From contig OX595998.1 in assembly GCA_951394045.1 (NCBI GenBank), forward strand, positions 1,550,001 to 1,614,000: a DNA stretch of 64,000 nt, read 5' to 3'. Both the position numbers and the translations under genes were made by a program. This stretch comes from Nitzschia sp. DOCU1. Lineage: Eukaryota; Bacillariophyta; Bacillariophyceae; Bacillariales; Bacillariaceae. Below are positions 1 through 12,194 of this stretch, one piece after another. The notes under the pieces are model-generated. The model worked only from the letters and a program-made list of their open reading frames with translations, had not been told where the DNA came from and did not search any database. Each line of letters begins with the position of its first letter. Within the stretch, counting starts at the first letter, position 1.

Positions 1-2848
1 GTCAATCCGATTACGATTCGGATCATCGTCACAAACATGCACAACCACCGAAATCATCATCGCGCAGGAATAATAGTTTTGATACCGAAGAAGAATCACG
101 AACCGAAGCGTCGAGTGCAGTAGTCGCTGCGGGGGCTAATCCTACTACGGCATTACAAAAGCAACCCTTGGCGTCCAGTTTTGCCAAGCGTTGTTACTTC
201 ACCAAGGCGGGCATTGGACGAACGACGCAACATTATGAAGGATTGACCTTGACGGGAAATGTTGTGCTCATGCTGGCGGCGGCCATGAAACTCAAGGGAT
301 GTCCGACGATTTGTGATGAAGATTTGAGACGAGTCGAACAAACGTATCCAAATCAATTTAGCAGGCTGCCGGATGAACTTTTGCTAAGTTCGGGATGGAG
401 AAGGATTAGCAAGTATTGTCATTTTTCAAACAAGCCCATTCCGGATGGTGTGCCCTTTTTTCGTAAGTGGACTCGAATGCCTAACAACAACTTGGGACAC
501 ACAAACGCTCACCTATTCTATTCTCATCACAGATTCCAAACAGCGATTGCATCCATCTGGAGGCTACTATTTCTTATTGGCGGCGGCGGTCGGAATGACT
601 CGCCCCATTGATGTGGAACCACTCAATCGAGACACTCTGGTCTTGCTGGAAACGGATTACCCGACGCAATGTGACTCGGCACCTAGTGTCCTCATCAAGG
701 ACCCGGAACAGTGGACGTTGGTAAACAAGTTTTGTTTCTTTTCGGGGGGACCCATCAATACCGAAGAAGACGTGTACTATCAAGCCGACTTTGATGGAAA
801 TCCGATTTATATGTTGGCATTTTTATCGCCCTCCTTGACACCGGACGAATTGTACAAGTTGGGAGAAACCGCCGAAAATCCTTCCCTCAAGACCATTACA
901 GCCGTTCAAGAAGTCGAGTCGGTATATGATTTGACCGAACGAGACTTTGATGACCTCAAACTCTATCACTTGGGACCCTGCAGAGCACTTCCACAATATA
1001 TTTTGCAACCCCAAGCGTGGGTCAAGATTTTACCACCTCATTTCTTGGCGGCACGTCAACAAGCAATGATTCGTGCAGAAGACTTTATGCAACGAAATGG
1101 ACTAGTAGTCACACATCCTCATCCAATCCCTCATCATCATCATCATCATCATGGTATGATGAACCAAAACAATGGCGGCGAGCTGGAGGAGGAGGACGCG
1201 TATGCGGAATCGGCACCAGGAGCAGGAGCAAATCCGCAATACTTTCATGATGAGAATGGTGGTCCACTGAGTCCGGGATTGGCGGTCGAATTTCAGCGTG
1301 AAATTGAAGAAGAAGGTGCCTTTCATGATGACACTATTCCGTAAGTGCAAGAGTCAATGCAAAGGAGTGTGTGTTTTTCGTACGGCGGATCCTCAACATT
1401 GAACGTCTCTCTCGTTTCGATAATCACAGCATGGATGAAGCGTTGGGACGACATAATCCCAATTCACCCAATGGTCGTCGCCCAGATGCCCCTCCAATGG
1501 ATCACGAGGGCTATTACGACGACAAATATGGTGAGGATGGTGAAATGATGTATGCGGATCCAACAACACCGAAACTGGACCCTCCCGACGATGAACCACC
1601 CAGCTTGCACAAAATGTCCATGGAATATCAGCAGCAGCATCCGTATCATGGACAACCAGGAATGATGGTAGTACCCGATCCGGAAGATCCTAGTGTTCTT
1701 CTTTCGCCAGATACGACGGTGGGTTTTGGACCGGATGGTCGACACACCTTTTTCCCACCAGGAGCAGGAGATAGCTACCGTGGAGGCTCGCCGTCACGTC
1801 AATATCAACAACACCCACAACAAAATCGACGAGTACCCTTGTCTCCGGATGACGAGCAGCAACAACCATTGGGTGATCCAAACAGTAATATGATGATGGA
1901 TGATTACGATGAGGATGGTCAATTTGTCAATCATGAGTATCCACAGGATGAATTTGGAGGATTTCAACAGCAACAACCGTCTGAAGAAGAACCTTCGGTT
2001 CACTACCGGCCCCGACCGCCGGGCCGTGCGTTGGATCCTCTGTATACGGATCGATCGCCGACACACTCGGACTTGGGCGTGACACCAGCCGGTGCTTATT
2101 ACGCATCTTCACCCCGCCACGGGGATCCCACAGATTATGTCGGCGAAGAAAAGAAGGTGGCATCATCTGCAGACGATCCCGAAGGCGTCGGCTATAATCA
2201 TACAGCGTCACAAGATTCGAATATCAAGAGTGGAGAAGAAGATTTTATTCCCATTAAGCGGGATGGATACAAGCTGTCTGTCAAATCGGTGATATCGCCC
2301 CATAGTGTGGGAGAAACATCTGAATCGGGTCATCAATCGCCGGCCTTTCGTGGTGCCCAAGAATTATTGCGAAAGAATCGCCGAAGAAGATTGCAGCAAG
2401 AAGAGTAAGTTGCTTTTTTAAAACAAAGGTCTGTTGTGATGGCACCGACGGATGGATTGCTAACAAGATTCTTTTTCGTTTCAGATCCACCACCAACCTG
2501 AGCACGATGAAAAAGGAGCCCGAGGATCCGCCCGAATCACTTGACCAAAACAACAACCCGGCATCTCCTTCGAATGACACTTGGGATTCTACTTCGGACG
2601 TATCGGGATCTAATGTTTCAGGCTCGTCACTCTGGTCGGAAGGCTCTGGTAATGGCAATGATCGAAGTTCCCGCCGTGCCTTGATTCTGCAAATGGCCAA
2701 GGCTCGCATGCGGGGTGGCGCATCTCCTACCAAATCCCCTCGAGACCCACTACGAGAGTCGTCCATTGATGAAGAAGAAGCTGCCGCCAGTGTGGGAGGC
2801 CATACCGAAACTCATACCGAGATTGACATGGTGGGAGATTTGGATTAG
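1..2848 (+). CDS. Unknown protein with two related N-terminal modules (5' partial, four exons)
   Basis: The frame is open at the window edge, so the start lies upstream. Exons by splice-site reading: 1-462, 533-1340, 1430-2404, 2485-2848; the GT..AG introns are 70, 89 and 80 bp and frame is kept across all three. The N-terminal part holds two consecutive similar modules. One contains LTLTGNVVLMLAAAMKLKG and the other GGYYFLLAAAVGMTRPI; each is followed by a Leu-Glu/Tyr-Pro motif, a Trp, and a Phe/His-Cys-x-Phe-Ser segment. A His tract (about 1131-1151) follows, and then a long Pro/Gln/Asp-rich tail with low-complexity acidic and Ser-rich stretches, probably disordered. I do not recognise the family. 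The tail composition would fit a regulatory or scaffold protein, but that is a guess. Confidence 0.75.
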
Positions 2849-3513
2849 TAGAAGGACAGCGAGTCAACAACCCCGACGACGACGACGACAAATCATTTGT
2901 ATACTATAATCTATATAAACAAGTTACAACTTTGTTCTACAATCATGTGTTAGCGACGTAGTTTGATCTCCTGGGCGTGGAGGATTCGTATAGCACGAAC
3001 TTCTGGGGGATGACAAGGCTCCTCTAATATGAAAAGACTGTGCTGTTCGACAACCCGTTCCCTCCTTTTTCTCGTCGTTACTGTACTGTAGTTGCTGCAG
3101 GTCTACTAGCTATCGTACCGGCAATAGTAGTGAACTGCCATGGTAGTTGAACAAAACCATAGCGTACTACAGTATTGCCATGAGCAGCGATGTCTCGCCT
3201 TTCGCTCTCCGCAGAATTGATACTATTGTAGATACGGTACGTATGTATTTTACCACCAACCTGGCATCCAAGACTGGAAGATTGATTCGGCGCGCGTCAA
3301 AAGAAAGTTCTTCAAGTCTTGGTGCTTTTTGATGCCGACACACAACCATGTCCCGCTCCTATGTCATGTCCCATTTCCGGGGCCGCTCTGACAGCATCGC
3401 AATCGTTAACACTCTCGTCCTTGTGCCATCATATTACAGCTGAGATCGAAACGAAATCCAATCTACCGAAGTTGCCATAGCCAAGAGAGTTATCAGCAGG
3501 GAATTTTGAAAGC
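2849..3513. other. Intergenic, no gene seen
   Basis: 665 bp between two genes on the same strand. Only short unsupported frames are present. It contains short CTAC/GTAG-rich palindromic words (for example near 3100-3130) that recur in other intergenic gaps of this window. Confidence 0.6.
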
Positions 3514-4461
3514 ATGCCTCCCTCCACGACGGCTTCTCCAAAGAAGAAAAAGGTCGTCAAGAAGAAAGGGGCGGGCCCAACAGCCAAAAAACCAAAAGGC
3601 ACGAACTTGAGCAATGTGGCGCCAACCCGTAATACACCCCCGGGCAAAGCAGACGGCCCATCGCGAACCATGATTCTGATTTGGTTTCTCGTATTGGCAG
3701 AGGTAGTGATGGACTTGGTGACTACAGTCATATCTTTTATCGCTGCAGCCAGTGAATTTGACTGCTGCGGCGAAAGCGTCAACTTTCGTGGTGGACTGGT
3801 ACTAGGGTTTACAATTCCTTTTTTCTTCTTGATTCTCCTTGAAGCTGGCGTCCTTGCCGCTTCCATCAAGCACAGTTTATTCGACGGCGGAGATGATGAA
3901 AGTGAATCGGGGGGCAGCAGTCATCCATTTGCCTTTTTAGGCAGCACTAGGCGACAGCGTATGATCAATGGCTTATTGCTCCTTAATCCATTTTTCGGTT
4001 TCCTAATGGCTTGGATGCTACTCTACCAATCTGATCGACAATCGTGCCTGGTCGTTTTGTCGCTGGAAGTTGTTTCGTTGCTGTTGCACTACATTTCGAT
4101 TAAGTTGGAAGGCCTACCCCAGACGCGCCTTTCTATTCTGATTTACTCCCTTCCTCTTATTCCTTTTGTTATCACAGTCATCCTCATTTCACTCTATCTC
4201 CGAAGGGGCGGAGTGTGCTATTTGGCCGATGGTAAGTACATGGATCGCACCAGATTGTACCAAAGCATTTATGGATGATTGACTCAACTGCTGTTTCTTG
4301 TGACCCTAATAGATGAGATGTTCTGGTACGAGGGTTGCAAGGTTTGTTCTGGATCAACACTTCCCGACGAAGATACAGGAGTTTGCGCTGATGGTACCGA
4401 CCCTTACTTTGGCTCATATTGTTCAAATGAGCTGAGCTTTTGCTGGTTCGAATACTCTTAA
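3514..4461 (+). CDS. Five-span membrane protein, short paralogue
   Basis: Two exons, 3514-4231 and 4313-4461, with an 81-bp GTAAGT..AG intron; about 288 residues. A Lys-rich N-terminus (KKKKVVKKK) is followed by about five hydrophobic spans: ILIWFLVLAEVVMDLV, then FTIPFFFLILLEAGVLA, LLLLNPFFGFLMAWMLLYQ, LVVLSLEVVSLLLHYI and LPLIPFVITVILISLYL. A Cys-containing extracytosolic tail ends the protein. It is a clear paralogue of the 658-residue protein at 22267-24243: shared motifs are LLNPFFG..AWMLLYQS, LPLIPFVI.V and GGVCYL. Function is unknown; no transport or receptor signature was found. Part of its 3' end is copied at 5677-5835. Start ATG 3514 is the first in frame. Confidence 0.8.
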
Positions 4462-4744
4462 TGAGGAATTACAGTAGCGCCCTCTCCAGATGGTCATTGA
4501 AGGAGGTTCAGCTGCAGAGACTCTCGCTACTAACTCTGCCATGTGCCCCACCAATCTGGGATACACTTGTATACCGTACCAATAGTGTTGATTATATACC
4601 TTTCATCTACGGTAGCGTGACGCAAAGGATTCAATTGCTGATTTACCAAGTCATGGCAAAAATGTTTGAATACTAATCTACGGGAGCTCACGTCCGGGTG
4701 CATGGATGAGTCAGGATATGAACGAAATTCCGATATACCTCGTA

Positions 4745-5576
4745 TTAGTTTACCCTTCGTCTGCTGTTCCTGAAAGCGTGCGCAACTTTCATGCGGGCGG
4801 TTGCCCCGTCTACTTCTTCCCAATCCGAGCCTGGGTCTCTTTTCAAAAATCGACCATTGGACTCTTTGATCATCTGAACGACGGCTTCCGCTATACAAAT
4901 CTTTTCCAACCGTTCCGCCTCTTCGTATTTACGCCAATACACGTCCACCAGCCGCCGAAATTTGGAGTTCCCTGGGTGGTCAACAACGCCCTTGGTTCGA
5001 CCAAACAAGACGTCGTTGGGCCGAAGTTTGAACTTACTAACAGTAGAAGAATCTGTACATGTGGGAGATGGCGTGGATGGCGGAGATAGGTTCATGGCAG
5101 GAATCACCGGCGGTGCCGACATCTCTTGCTCCATCTCCATTCGTCTCTGAACCCACTCCAAGTGTTCTGCAGTGGTAAGTTCGCCATCCTTTCCCACAGG
5201 TATGACATTCCGGGGCATCCCAAACGACACCAGAGCATACAAGACCTCCACATAGGAGCCTATCGATAGGATTACGGCAATCAAGCAAAATATTAGCGGC
5301 CTCCGTCCTTTACCGTCACTCACCAACATGCAGTCGATATCGCACTCTATTCCGCTTCGTCAACGCCCAGATAGCTGAGGCGGCGACCACGATCTGAGAA
5401 GCCCCATCTACGCACAAATGCAAGCGCGCAAAATGGATGGGGAGAGAACTGCGAAGCTTCGAGTTCAACGAGCTCATTTTAGGGGTGTCAAGATAGTAAA
5501 AGATACAAACGATACCTTTCATCTGAGCCTCTCTCGACTCCATGGCAGACATGAAAATGTAGTATATGGCTCGTTG
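4745..5576 (-). pseudogene. CRAL-TRIO-DUF6824 gene lacking exon 1 (array member 1)
   Basis: Exon 5324-5576 (253 nt) and exon 4745-5259 (515 nt) match the second and third exons of the four intact array members, with the same acceptor position and the same phase-1 junction (GSYVEVLY). The 606-nt first exon, with the start codon, the CRAL-TRIO N-terminal helices and the first half of the lipid pocket, is absent. Upstream of the acceptor the sequence runs about 100 bp and then enters a copy of a membrane-protein gene tail (5677-5835). The remaining 256 codons have no stop or frameshift, and the DUF6824 domain (PNDVLFGRTKG, HPGNSKFRRLV, NGRFLKRD) is whole. A short protein could start at the internal ATG at 5552. 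The 5' truncation is recent or the remnant is under selection; sequence alone does not say which. Confidence 0.75.
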
Positions 5577-5676
5577 CTACAAAACAATAACAACAGGAGT
5601 GAGACTTCGACCCGTCGCATACACCCAAAAAAGTAAAAGAGTGTCTCAGAAGGACTCGATCTCCGGCAGCAACAAC

Positions 5677-5835
5677 GTGCTCTACTTCTTGGCCGATGGT
5701 GAGTACAATATGGATAGTGTACATCGTGCCGAAACATTGAATGATTGACTCAACAACCGTCTCTGTTAACACCACTAATTGATTAGATTTCCTGGTACGA
5801 GGGTTGCATTTTGCCCTGGACCAACGCTTCACGAG
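5677..5835 (+). pseudogene. Fragment of the five-span membrane-protein gene (3' end)
   Basis: About 160 bp align by eye with 4217-4375, the 3' part of the gene at 3514-4461. The copy includes the end of exon 1 (the LADG codons), a donor-like GTGAGTAC, the intron core with the shared word gattgactcaac, an AG acceptor, and the start of exon 2 (TGGTACGAGGGTTGCA). Similarity stops before the end of the gene, immediately next to the stop codon of the array gene at 5839. It marks the edge of a local duplication of membrane gene plus array gene. Confidence 0.7.
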
Positions 5836-5838
5836 GAG

Positions 5839-7372
5839 CTATGGCTTTTTCCTGTTCCTCAAAGCATGCGCAGCTTTCATACGAGCGGTTGCTCCATCCA
5901 CTTCTTCCCAATCTGAGTCGGGGTCTCTTTTCAAAAATCGACCATTGGACTCTTTGATCATCTGAACGACGGCTTCCGCTATGCAAGCCTTTTCCAACCG
6001 TTCCGCCTCTTGATATCTGCGCCAATAGACATCCACCAGCCGCCGAAATTTGGAGTTCCCTGGATGGTCCACAATGCCCTTGGTTCGACCAAACAAGACG
6101 TCGTTCGGCAGAAGTTCGAAGGTACTTTCGGGAGACGACTCGTTGGCCGTGACGAAAGGCGTGGAAGGAGAAGTTTGCTTCAAGGCTGGAATCACCGGTC
6201 GTGCCAACATTGCTTGATCCATCTCCATCCTTCGCTGAACCCATTCTAAGTGTTCCGCAGTAGAAACTTGTCCGTCCTTTCCCACAGGTATGGCATTCCG
6301 GGGAATCCCGAACGACACCAGAGCATACAAGACCTCCACGTATGAACCTGTCAGGGGGTGGGGTTAAGGCGGCCAAGGAAGCGGTTGGTGGGTCCAACGA
6401 CAGGATGAAACGAATTCCTCCGTCTTTCAGCGTCACTCACCAACATGAACTCGATAGCGCACTCTGTTCCGCGTCGTCAACGCCCTGATAGCCGTCGCGA
6501 CAAGCGCAATCTGAGGAACCTCATCAACACACAAATGCAAGCCCGCAAAAGGTATGGGGAGCGAGCTGCGAAGTTTCGCGTTCGCCGAGATAATTTTAGG
6601 AACATCGAGGTAGTAATAAACACAAACGATACCTTTTGTCTGTGCCTCCTTCGACTCCATGGCAGACATGAAAATGTAGTAAATAGCTCGATGCTGCAAC
6701 ACAATAACAACAGGAGTGAGACTGCGAGCAGATATATCTCCAGGCCTCCGCAACATGGCAACTTACAAGATTTTCAATCCTTTTATACTTGCGGAGTTTT
6801 TGAGCAAATGTCACAACAGGCCTCCCCGCGGCATCGGTAAAGGGTGAAATCTGAGCTTCTCCCGACTTTAGGGACTCCAAATCGTCTTCGTCCAAATCTG
6901 ATATGGTTATCGTTTTGACTAGTTTCTCGCTTCCGAACAACTCTTTCTTGACTTCAAAGTGGCGCAACATACGCTCTGCCGCCTTTACAGGATCACAGCT
7001 TTCTGGTCTCAGAAACATTGTTCGATTGTGACGATTTCGAACATAGCTTTCCGACAGTCGTTCTGCTTCTTCGTAAACGGAGCCCGGCTTGATCAGATTG
7101 AGCACGCTTTCCATCTGCAGTAAACACGAATTCATAAAATTTGGATCTTCGTCTTCAGAAGTGATGATACCATGCACATCTTCCAGCGCCCTTTCTCGGT
7201 CCTGTAGAGACATTTGAAACATGTCGTTGGCGATCAGTTTGTCAATTTCCTTGAGGACTGGAATCTCCACCGGTGATGGCCGCTCTGATGCCCTCGGGGC
7301 CATCTTGGGTTTATCAGAACAGAATCCAAAACAGTGATCACCCTCGCCAACGAAATGAACGGCGGTACTCAT
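5839..7372 (-). CDS. CRAL-TRIO-DUF6824 fusion protein (array member 2)
   Basis: Exons (minus strand) 6767-7372, 6441-6693, 5839-6347; introns 73 and 93 bp; 455 residues. Residues about 45-70 carry MSLQDRERALEDVHGI. Residues 117-145 (FLRPESCDPVKAAERML) match the CRAL-TRIO N-terminal helices. Residues about 160-320 match the lipid-binding fold: TDAAGRPVVTF, KGIVCVYYYLD, LPIPFAGLHLCVDE, then LYALVSFGIPRNAIPV. This family (Sec14/alpha-TTP) carries phosphoinositides or other hydrophobic ligands between membranes. Residues about 365-452 are a DUF6824-type domain (PNDVLFGRTKG, HPGNSKFRRLVDVY, NGRFLKRD). What the second domain does is unknown. The protein ends a few residues earlier than its relatives (RNRKKP), where the membrane-gene fragment abuts, so its last codons may derive from the duplication joint. 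Confidence 0.85.
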
Positions 7373-8561
7373 TGCATCAGCGCCACAAAAGCCGCTCCGG
7401 CCTAATTCACCTCTCGATCAACTTTGTACGCTAGACCAAGATAGGCAACCGGTAAATCTAAGTCTACTGGGATACCAGGTATGTGGTGAGTAGAGAGATT
7501 GGGTGCCATCAAGGAAGCTATTATAACGCTGGCATACAGGATGTAACTTCCGGAACCAGCAAGCAGAAGTCTTGAAGAGTGAATTGACAAAATATCCTCT
7601 TGTCATGGTGGCGGTCGTCAAGAGACAACGCACACCACGTCGCCGCCGCCGGAGGACCACATCGACCAATGGGAATCACGATCTCGCGTCCCCCGAATAA
7701 TTCGTTGCTTTTGCCTGTGTGTCTGTTCACCCAGATGACTTATGTTGAGGGCGAGACCTCTTCTTCTGTCCGATGCCGGCCCAAAGGCATACAAGATCTC
7801 TTTCGAGCTACGATTTTTCTACTACCTACTAGCTACTAGCCGAGTTTCTACTATGCGTTTGAGGTCTTATTGCTTTTCGGTAGTTGGTTACTACAGGTAG
7901 AATACCATCGTTAGTCTACAAAAAACAGGGCACCTTTTTCCAGCTCAGCTCACACCCACCCCGAAGTCGCCTAAACCCATCGATCGAGTCCCGTCAGTCT
8001 GTCGTCGAGTGCGCTCGTGACCCAGAATGGATTCGTGAATGATCGCAACAACTACGATTTAAGCAAGTACTACTATTAAAGCAGCGAAAAGTGCGCGCTA
8101 TCCATTTAGCAGCTACCTAGACGATCGGAAAGGAACGATCTCGCCAAATCGCCAAAGCGATAAGCGGCTACCTGGAAAGGCAGCTGAGTGTCACGACTCA
8201 TCCGACTTTTTCACCCATTAGGGATCATCAGCGCTAGCTACTACTAGTAGTAGTCTGCCAGTAGATGGATGTAAATTGCGCGCGCTGCTCTCGTCCTGCG
8301 TCATTATGCCGTCGCAATATGTCACTGTGGTACGCACTATCGCAACAAAGGAGCGTCTCACTCTCCGGCGCCACAACAAAGCCACCATTTCAATGACGCG
8401 AACAAAGGGCGAGTTCATTTGAGCAGCCTTTTGCTTGCCGGAGAAAATCCCACGCAGGACCTGGTAGACCCTCCAGGTCGCGTTTTCAAATGCTTCTCAA
8501 GAATGCCTCTAGTACGCCCATAATTTTACATCCAATTCAAACTGACTGATTTACGACGCTA
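7373..8561. other. Intergenic, no gene seen
   Basis: About 1.2 kb between two array genes on the minus strand. It is rich in short CTAG and CTAC/GTAG palindromic words (about 7820-7840, 7890-7910, 8230-8260). The short open frames have no recognisable product. Confidence 0.6.
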
Positions 8562-10227
8562 CTATTTCCCCCCGAAACCATGACTCGTCCGCCTATTCCG
8601 AAATGCGTGCGCGACTTTCTTTCTGGCAGAAGGAACATCCACTTCTTCCCATTCAGAATCCCCCTCTCGTTTCAGAAACCGCCCATTTGACTCTTGGATC
8701 ATTTGGACAATAGCCTCCGCGATACAAGTCTTTCCCAGTCGGTCCGCCTCTTCGTACTTGCACATATATACGTCCACCAATCGACGAAATTTGATGTTGC
8801 CAGGATGATCAATGGCAGCCTTGCCACGGCCGAAGAAAACATCGTTGGGTCGAAACTCAATATTGTTGGACGACTCTGAAATGTGCGATTCGGGCGATGC
8901 CATCGACAGAGGAGCGATGGGATGCTGGACGAGGTCAGGGGAGTCAATTGTCTTGCATTCCTCTTCTGGACGGATAGTCACCCACACCTGATGTTCCGAC
9001 GAAACATTTGCGGGGTATGGCGTTGATCGATGACATAGGTTTGAGGAAGAAAGCGCGGGCAGCGCTGTCATTGGATGCTCCATCTCCATTCGTCTCTGAA
9101 CCCACTCCAAGTGTTCTGCCGTAGCAATTTGTCCGTCATGTCCTACAGGTATGGCATTCCGAGGAATTCCAAACGACACCAGAGCATACAAGACCTCCAC
9201 GTATGAACCTGTCAGGGGGTGAAGCCACGAAGCCACCGATGAGATGTGTAAACCACTGGAATCTACCGAGTTTCAGTGTCGTCCGCCAAGCGTCACTTAC
9301 CAACATGCACTCGATATCGCACTCTATTCCGCGTCGTCAACTTGGAGATAGCCGAAGCGGCAAGGGCAATCTGAGGAATTTCATCTACGCACAAATGCAA
9401 GCTCGCAAAATGGATGGGGAGAGAACTTCGAAGCCTTGAATTGGCCGAGCTCGCTTGTGGGGTGTTGACGTTGTAGTAGATACAAACGATACCTTTAATC
9501 TGAGCTTCTCTCGACTCCATGGCAGACATGAAAATGTAGTAAATAGCCCGATGCTGGAATACAATAAGAAGTGAGGCTTCGAACCGCCACATACGCAAGA
9601 CTCCGCAACATGGCAACATACCAAATTTTCAATCCTTTTATACTTGCGGAGTTTTTGAGCAAATGTCACAACAGGCCTTCCCGCGGCATCCGTAAAAGGT
9701 GAAATCTGGCCTTCTCCCCGCTTTAGGGACTCCAGATCGTCTTCATCCAAATCTGATATGGTTATCGTTTTGACTAGTTTCTCGCTTCCGAACAACTCTT
9801 TCTTGACTTCAAAGTGGCGCAACATACGCTCTGCCGCCTTTACAGGATCGTAGTATTCCGCTCTTAGAAACATAACTCGTTTGTGTCGATTTCGAACATA
9901 GCCTTCCGACAGTCGTTCTGCTTCTTCGTAAACGGAGCCGGGCTTGATCAGATTCAGCACGCTTTCCATCTGTAACAAACATGAATTCACAAAGTTGGGA
10001 TCTTCATCTTCAGAAGTGATGATACCATGCACATCCTCCAGCGCCCTTTCTCGGTCCTGTAGCGACATTTGAAACATGTCGTTGGCGATCAGTTTGTCAA
10101 TTTCCTTGAGGACTGGAATCTCCACCGGTGATGGCCGCTCTGATGCCCTCGGGGCCATCTTGGGTTTATCAGAACAGAATCCAAAACAATGATCGCCTTC
10201 GCCAACGAAACGAACGGCAGTACTCAT
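8562..10227 (-). CDS. CRAL-TRIO-DUF6824 fusion protein, mosaic (array member 3)
   Basis: Exons 9622-10227 (606 nt), 9301-9553 (253 nt), 8562-9208 (647 nt); introns 68 and 92 bp; 501 residues. Same domain order as the gene at 5839-7372: DVHG motif, CRAL-TRIO N helices (FLRAEYYDPVKAAERML), lipid-binding half, then DUF6824 (PNDVFFGRGKAAIDHPGN, NGRFLKRE). The first two exons and the start of exon 3 are nearly the same as in the 5839-7372 gene. The rest of exon 3 (MASPESHISESSN through to the HGFGGK C-terminus) matches the gene at 10667-12194. The linker holds both versions of one segment in a row (AEHLEWVQRRMEME, then SEHQVWVTIRPEEE), which makes exon 3 about 120 nt longer than in the 10667 gene. 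This is the expected product of unequal recombination between array members. Confidence 0.87.
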
Positions 10228-10666
10228 CGCATCAGCGCCGGTAAAGTCTCCCCGGCCTGATTACCTCTTTTTAATCAACTTGTAAACCTGAGATCTCTAT
10301 GATTGTGATGTTATGCAGTTCCTGTCACGTTGAGGAATGGGTGCAGAAAAATCGCCCGTCAAAAATCGTCCACGAGCTCCCCCCATTGGGTGAGTCGCCC
10401 TTGTAAGATACCTCGTATCATACTCTATCCATACCGGGTACGACACAGCTATGCGATTGTTTCTTCGGAGGTAGAGAAGGTCACTCATACAATCAGTAGC
10501 TCATTAGTTGGATACTTGTTTCCAGAGTCTACTACTGTAATCATCGCCATCCACTATTGGCCCCACATTACTATTAATGCGGTAGTATGGTGACAGGCGG
10601 GTAAGGCAGGGAATAAGCCGGATAAGCCGATAAACCCTGCTACACCTGATTTCCACTATTACCAAC
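10228..10666. other. Intergenic, no gene seen
   Basis: 439 bp between two tandem minus-strand genes. It should contain the promoter of the upstream member and the 3' end of the next. No further feature recognised. Confidence 0.6.
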
Positions 10667-12194
10667 CTACTTGCCTCCGAAACCATGAAGCTTACGCCTG
10701 TTGCGAAATGCGTGCGCGACTTTCTTTCTGGCAGCAGGACCATCCACTTCTTCCCATTCAGAATTTCCTTCCCGTTTCAGAAAACGCCCATTTGACTCTT
10801 GGATCATTTGGACAATCGCCTCCGCGATACAAGTCTTTTCCAGCCGTTCCGCTTCTTCGTACTTGCGCATATACACATCCACCAGTCGACGAAATTTCGT
10901 GTTACCAGGATGGTCAATGACAGCCTTGCCACGGCCAAACAAAACATCGTTGGGTCGAAACTCAATATCGTTGGACGACTCTGAAATGTGCGATTCGGGC
11001 GATGCCATCGATGGAGGAGTGGGGGGATGCTGGATGAGATCCAAAACGGGGGGTGCCTTGCTTTCGTCTTCGATCCGGCGCTTCACCCACTCCTGATGCT
11101 CCCTATTCTGCAATTCACCATCAGTGTCTACAGGGATGGAGTTTCTTGGAATGCCGAAGGAGACCAGTTCATAAAGACACTCCGTGTAAGAGCCTATGCG
11201 TTCGAAACAAGCATTGTAAGTCATCGATTCTCGAGCCAAGATTCACAAAATCTGAATGGGGGAACAAAACGTACCAAAATGGAGTCGATATCGGGCTCTA
11301 ACTTGGGTCGGCAGGGTACAAGTAGATGCACATGTTTTGACATAGGTAGGTATATCGTTCACGCAGAGATGCAAGCTAGCAAAATGGATGGGCAGTGCAC
11401 TGCGCAAATTTCCACCCACCGACACCATATTAGGTGTGTCGACCACCCAATACACTGCTACGATTCCTTTCACTTGAGCGATGTCAGATTCCATGGCCGC
11501 CATGAACGTGTAATAATTGGCACGTTTCTAGAAAAATAATTCCATAGTAAGAACACCAATCTTTTGGGGCACAACAATAAAAGCCCACTGCAAATTGTTT
11601 TAAACGTACCACGTTGATAATGTCCTTGAATTTTCGAAGCCTCTGTCCAAAGAACACAATAGGTCGCCCCGCCGCATCCTTGATCGGAGATATCTGACCT
11701 TCTCCCGCTCGCAAGGTTTCTAAATCGTCTTCCGTCAAGTCGTCTACAGTGATTTTCTTGATGAGTTTTTCCGGTCCAAAAAGTACCTTTTTCTTTTCGA
11801 AAAAGCGTATCATGCGTTCAGCGGCCTTTACGGGCTCATAATCTTCGGCCCTCAAAAACATGAGGCGTTTGTGCGGGTTTCGAACGTAGCTTTCCGACAT
11901 GCGCTCGGCTTCTTCGTACACGGTGCCGGGCTTGAGCCGATTCAACGCACTTTCCATCTTCAACAAACAGGCATTTGCAAAGTTCGGGTCTTCGTGGCGA
12001 TCAGCGATTCCATGAACGTCCTCCAGCGCCAGTTCTCGTTCTTGCAAGGACATTTGATACATGTCTTTGGCGATCAGCATGTCCATTTCCTTCACTTTTG
12101 GATGTTTCTTCGCCGGATCCGTGGAGGGTTTGGTTGGATTGATGCCCCGAAGGCAGCCCTCGGTGCTGATGCCAAAACTAACTTTGGTGCTCAT
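10667..12194 (-). CDS. CRAL-TRIO-DUF6824 fusion protein (array member 4)
   Basis: Exons 11610-12194 (585 nt), 11275-11527 (253 nt), 10667-11193 (527 nt); introns 82 and 81 bp; 454 residues. It shares the whole architecture of the array: MSLQERELALEDVHGI, FLRAEDYEPVKAAERMI, DAAGRPIVFF, KGIVAVYWVVDTP, LPIHFASLHLCVND, LYELVSFGIPRNSIPV, then DUF6824 (PNDVLFGRGKAVIDHPGN, NGRFLKREG). Its first exon is more divergent from the genes at 5839 and 8562 than those two are from each other, while its DUF6824 part is closest to the 8562-10227 gene. Start ATG 12194 corresponds to the MST- start of its relatives. A lipid-transfer role is inferred from the CRAL-TRIO family only; ligand and location are unknown. 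No signal peptide is seen, so it is probably cytosolic or nuclear. Confidence 0.87.

Noticed and set aside
1129..1151. CAT repeat as a separate microsatellite feature
   Set aside because: It lies in frame in an exon and encodes a His tract, described with the gene.
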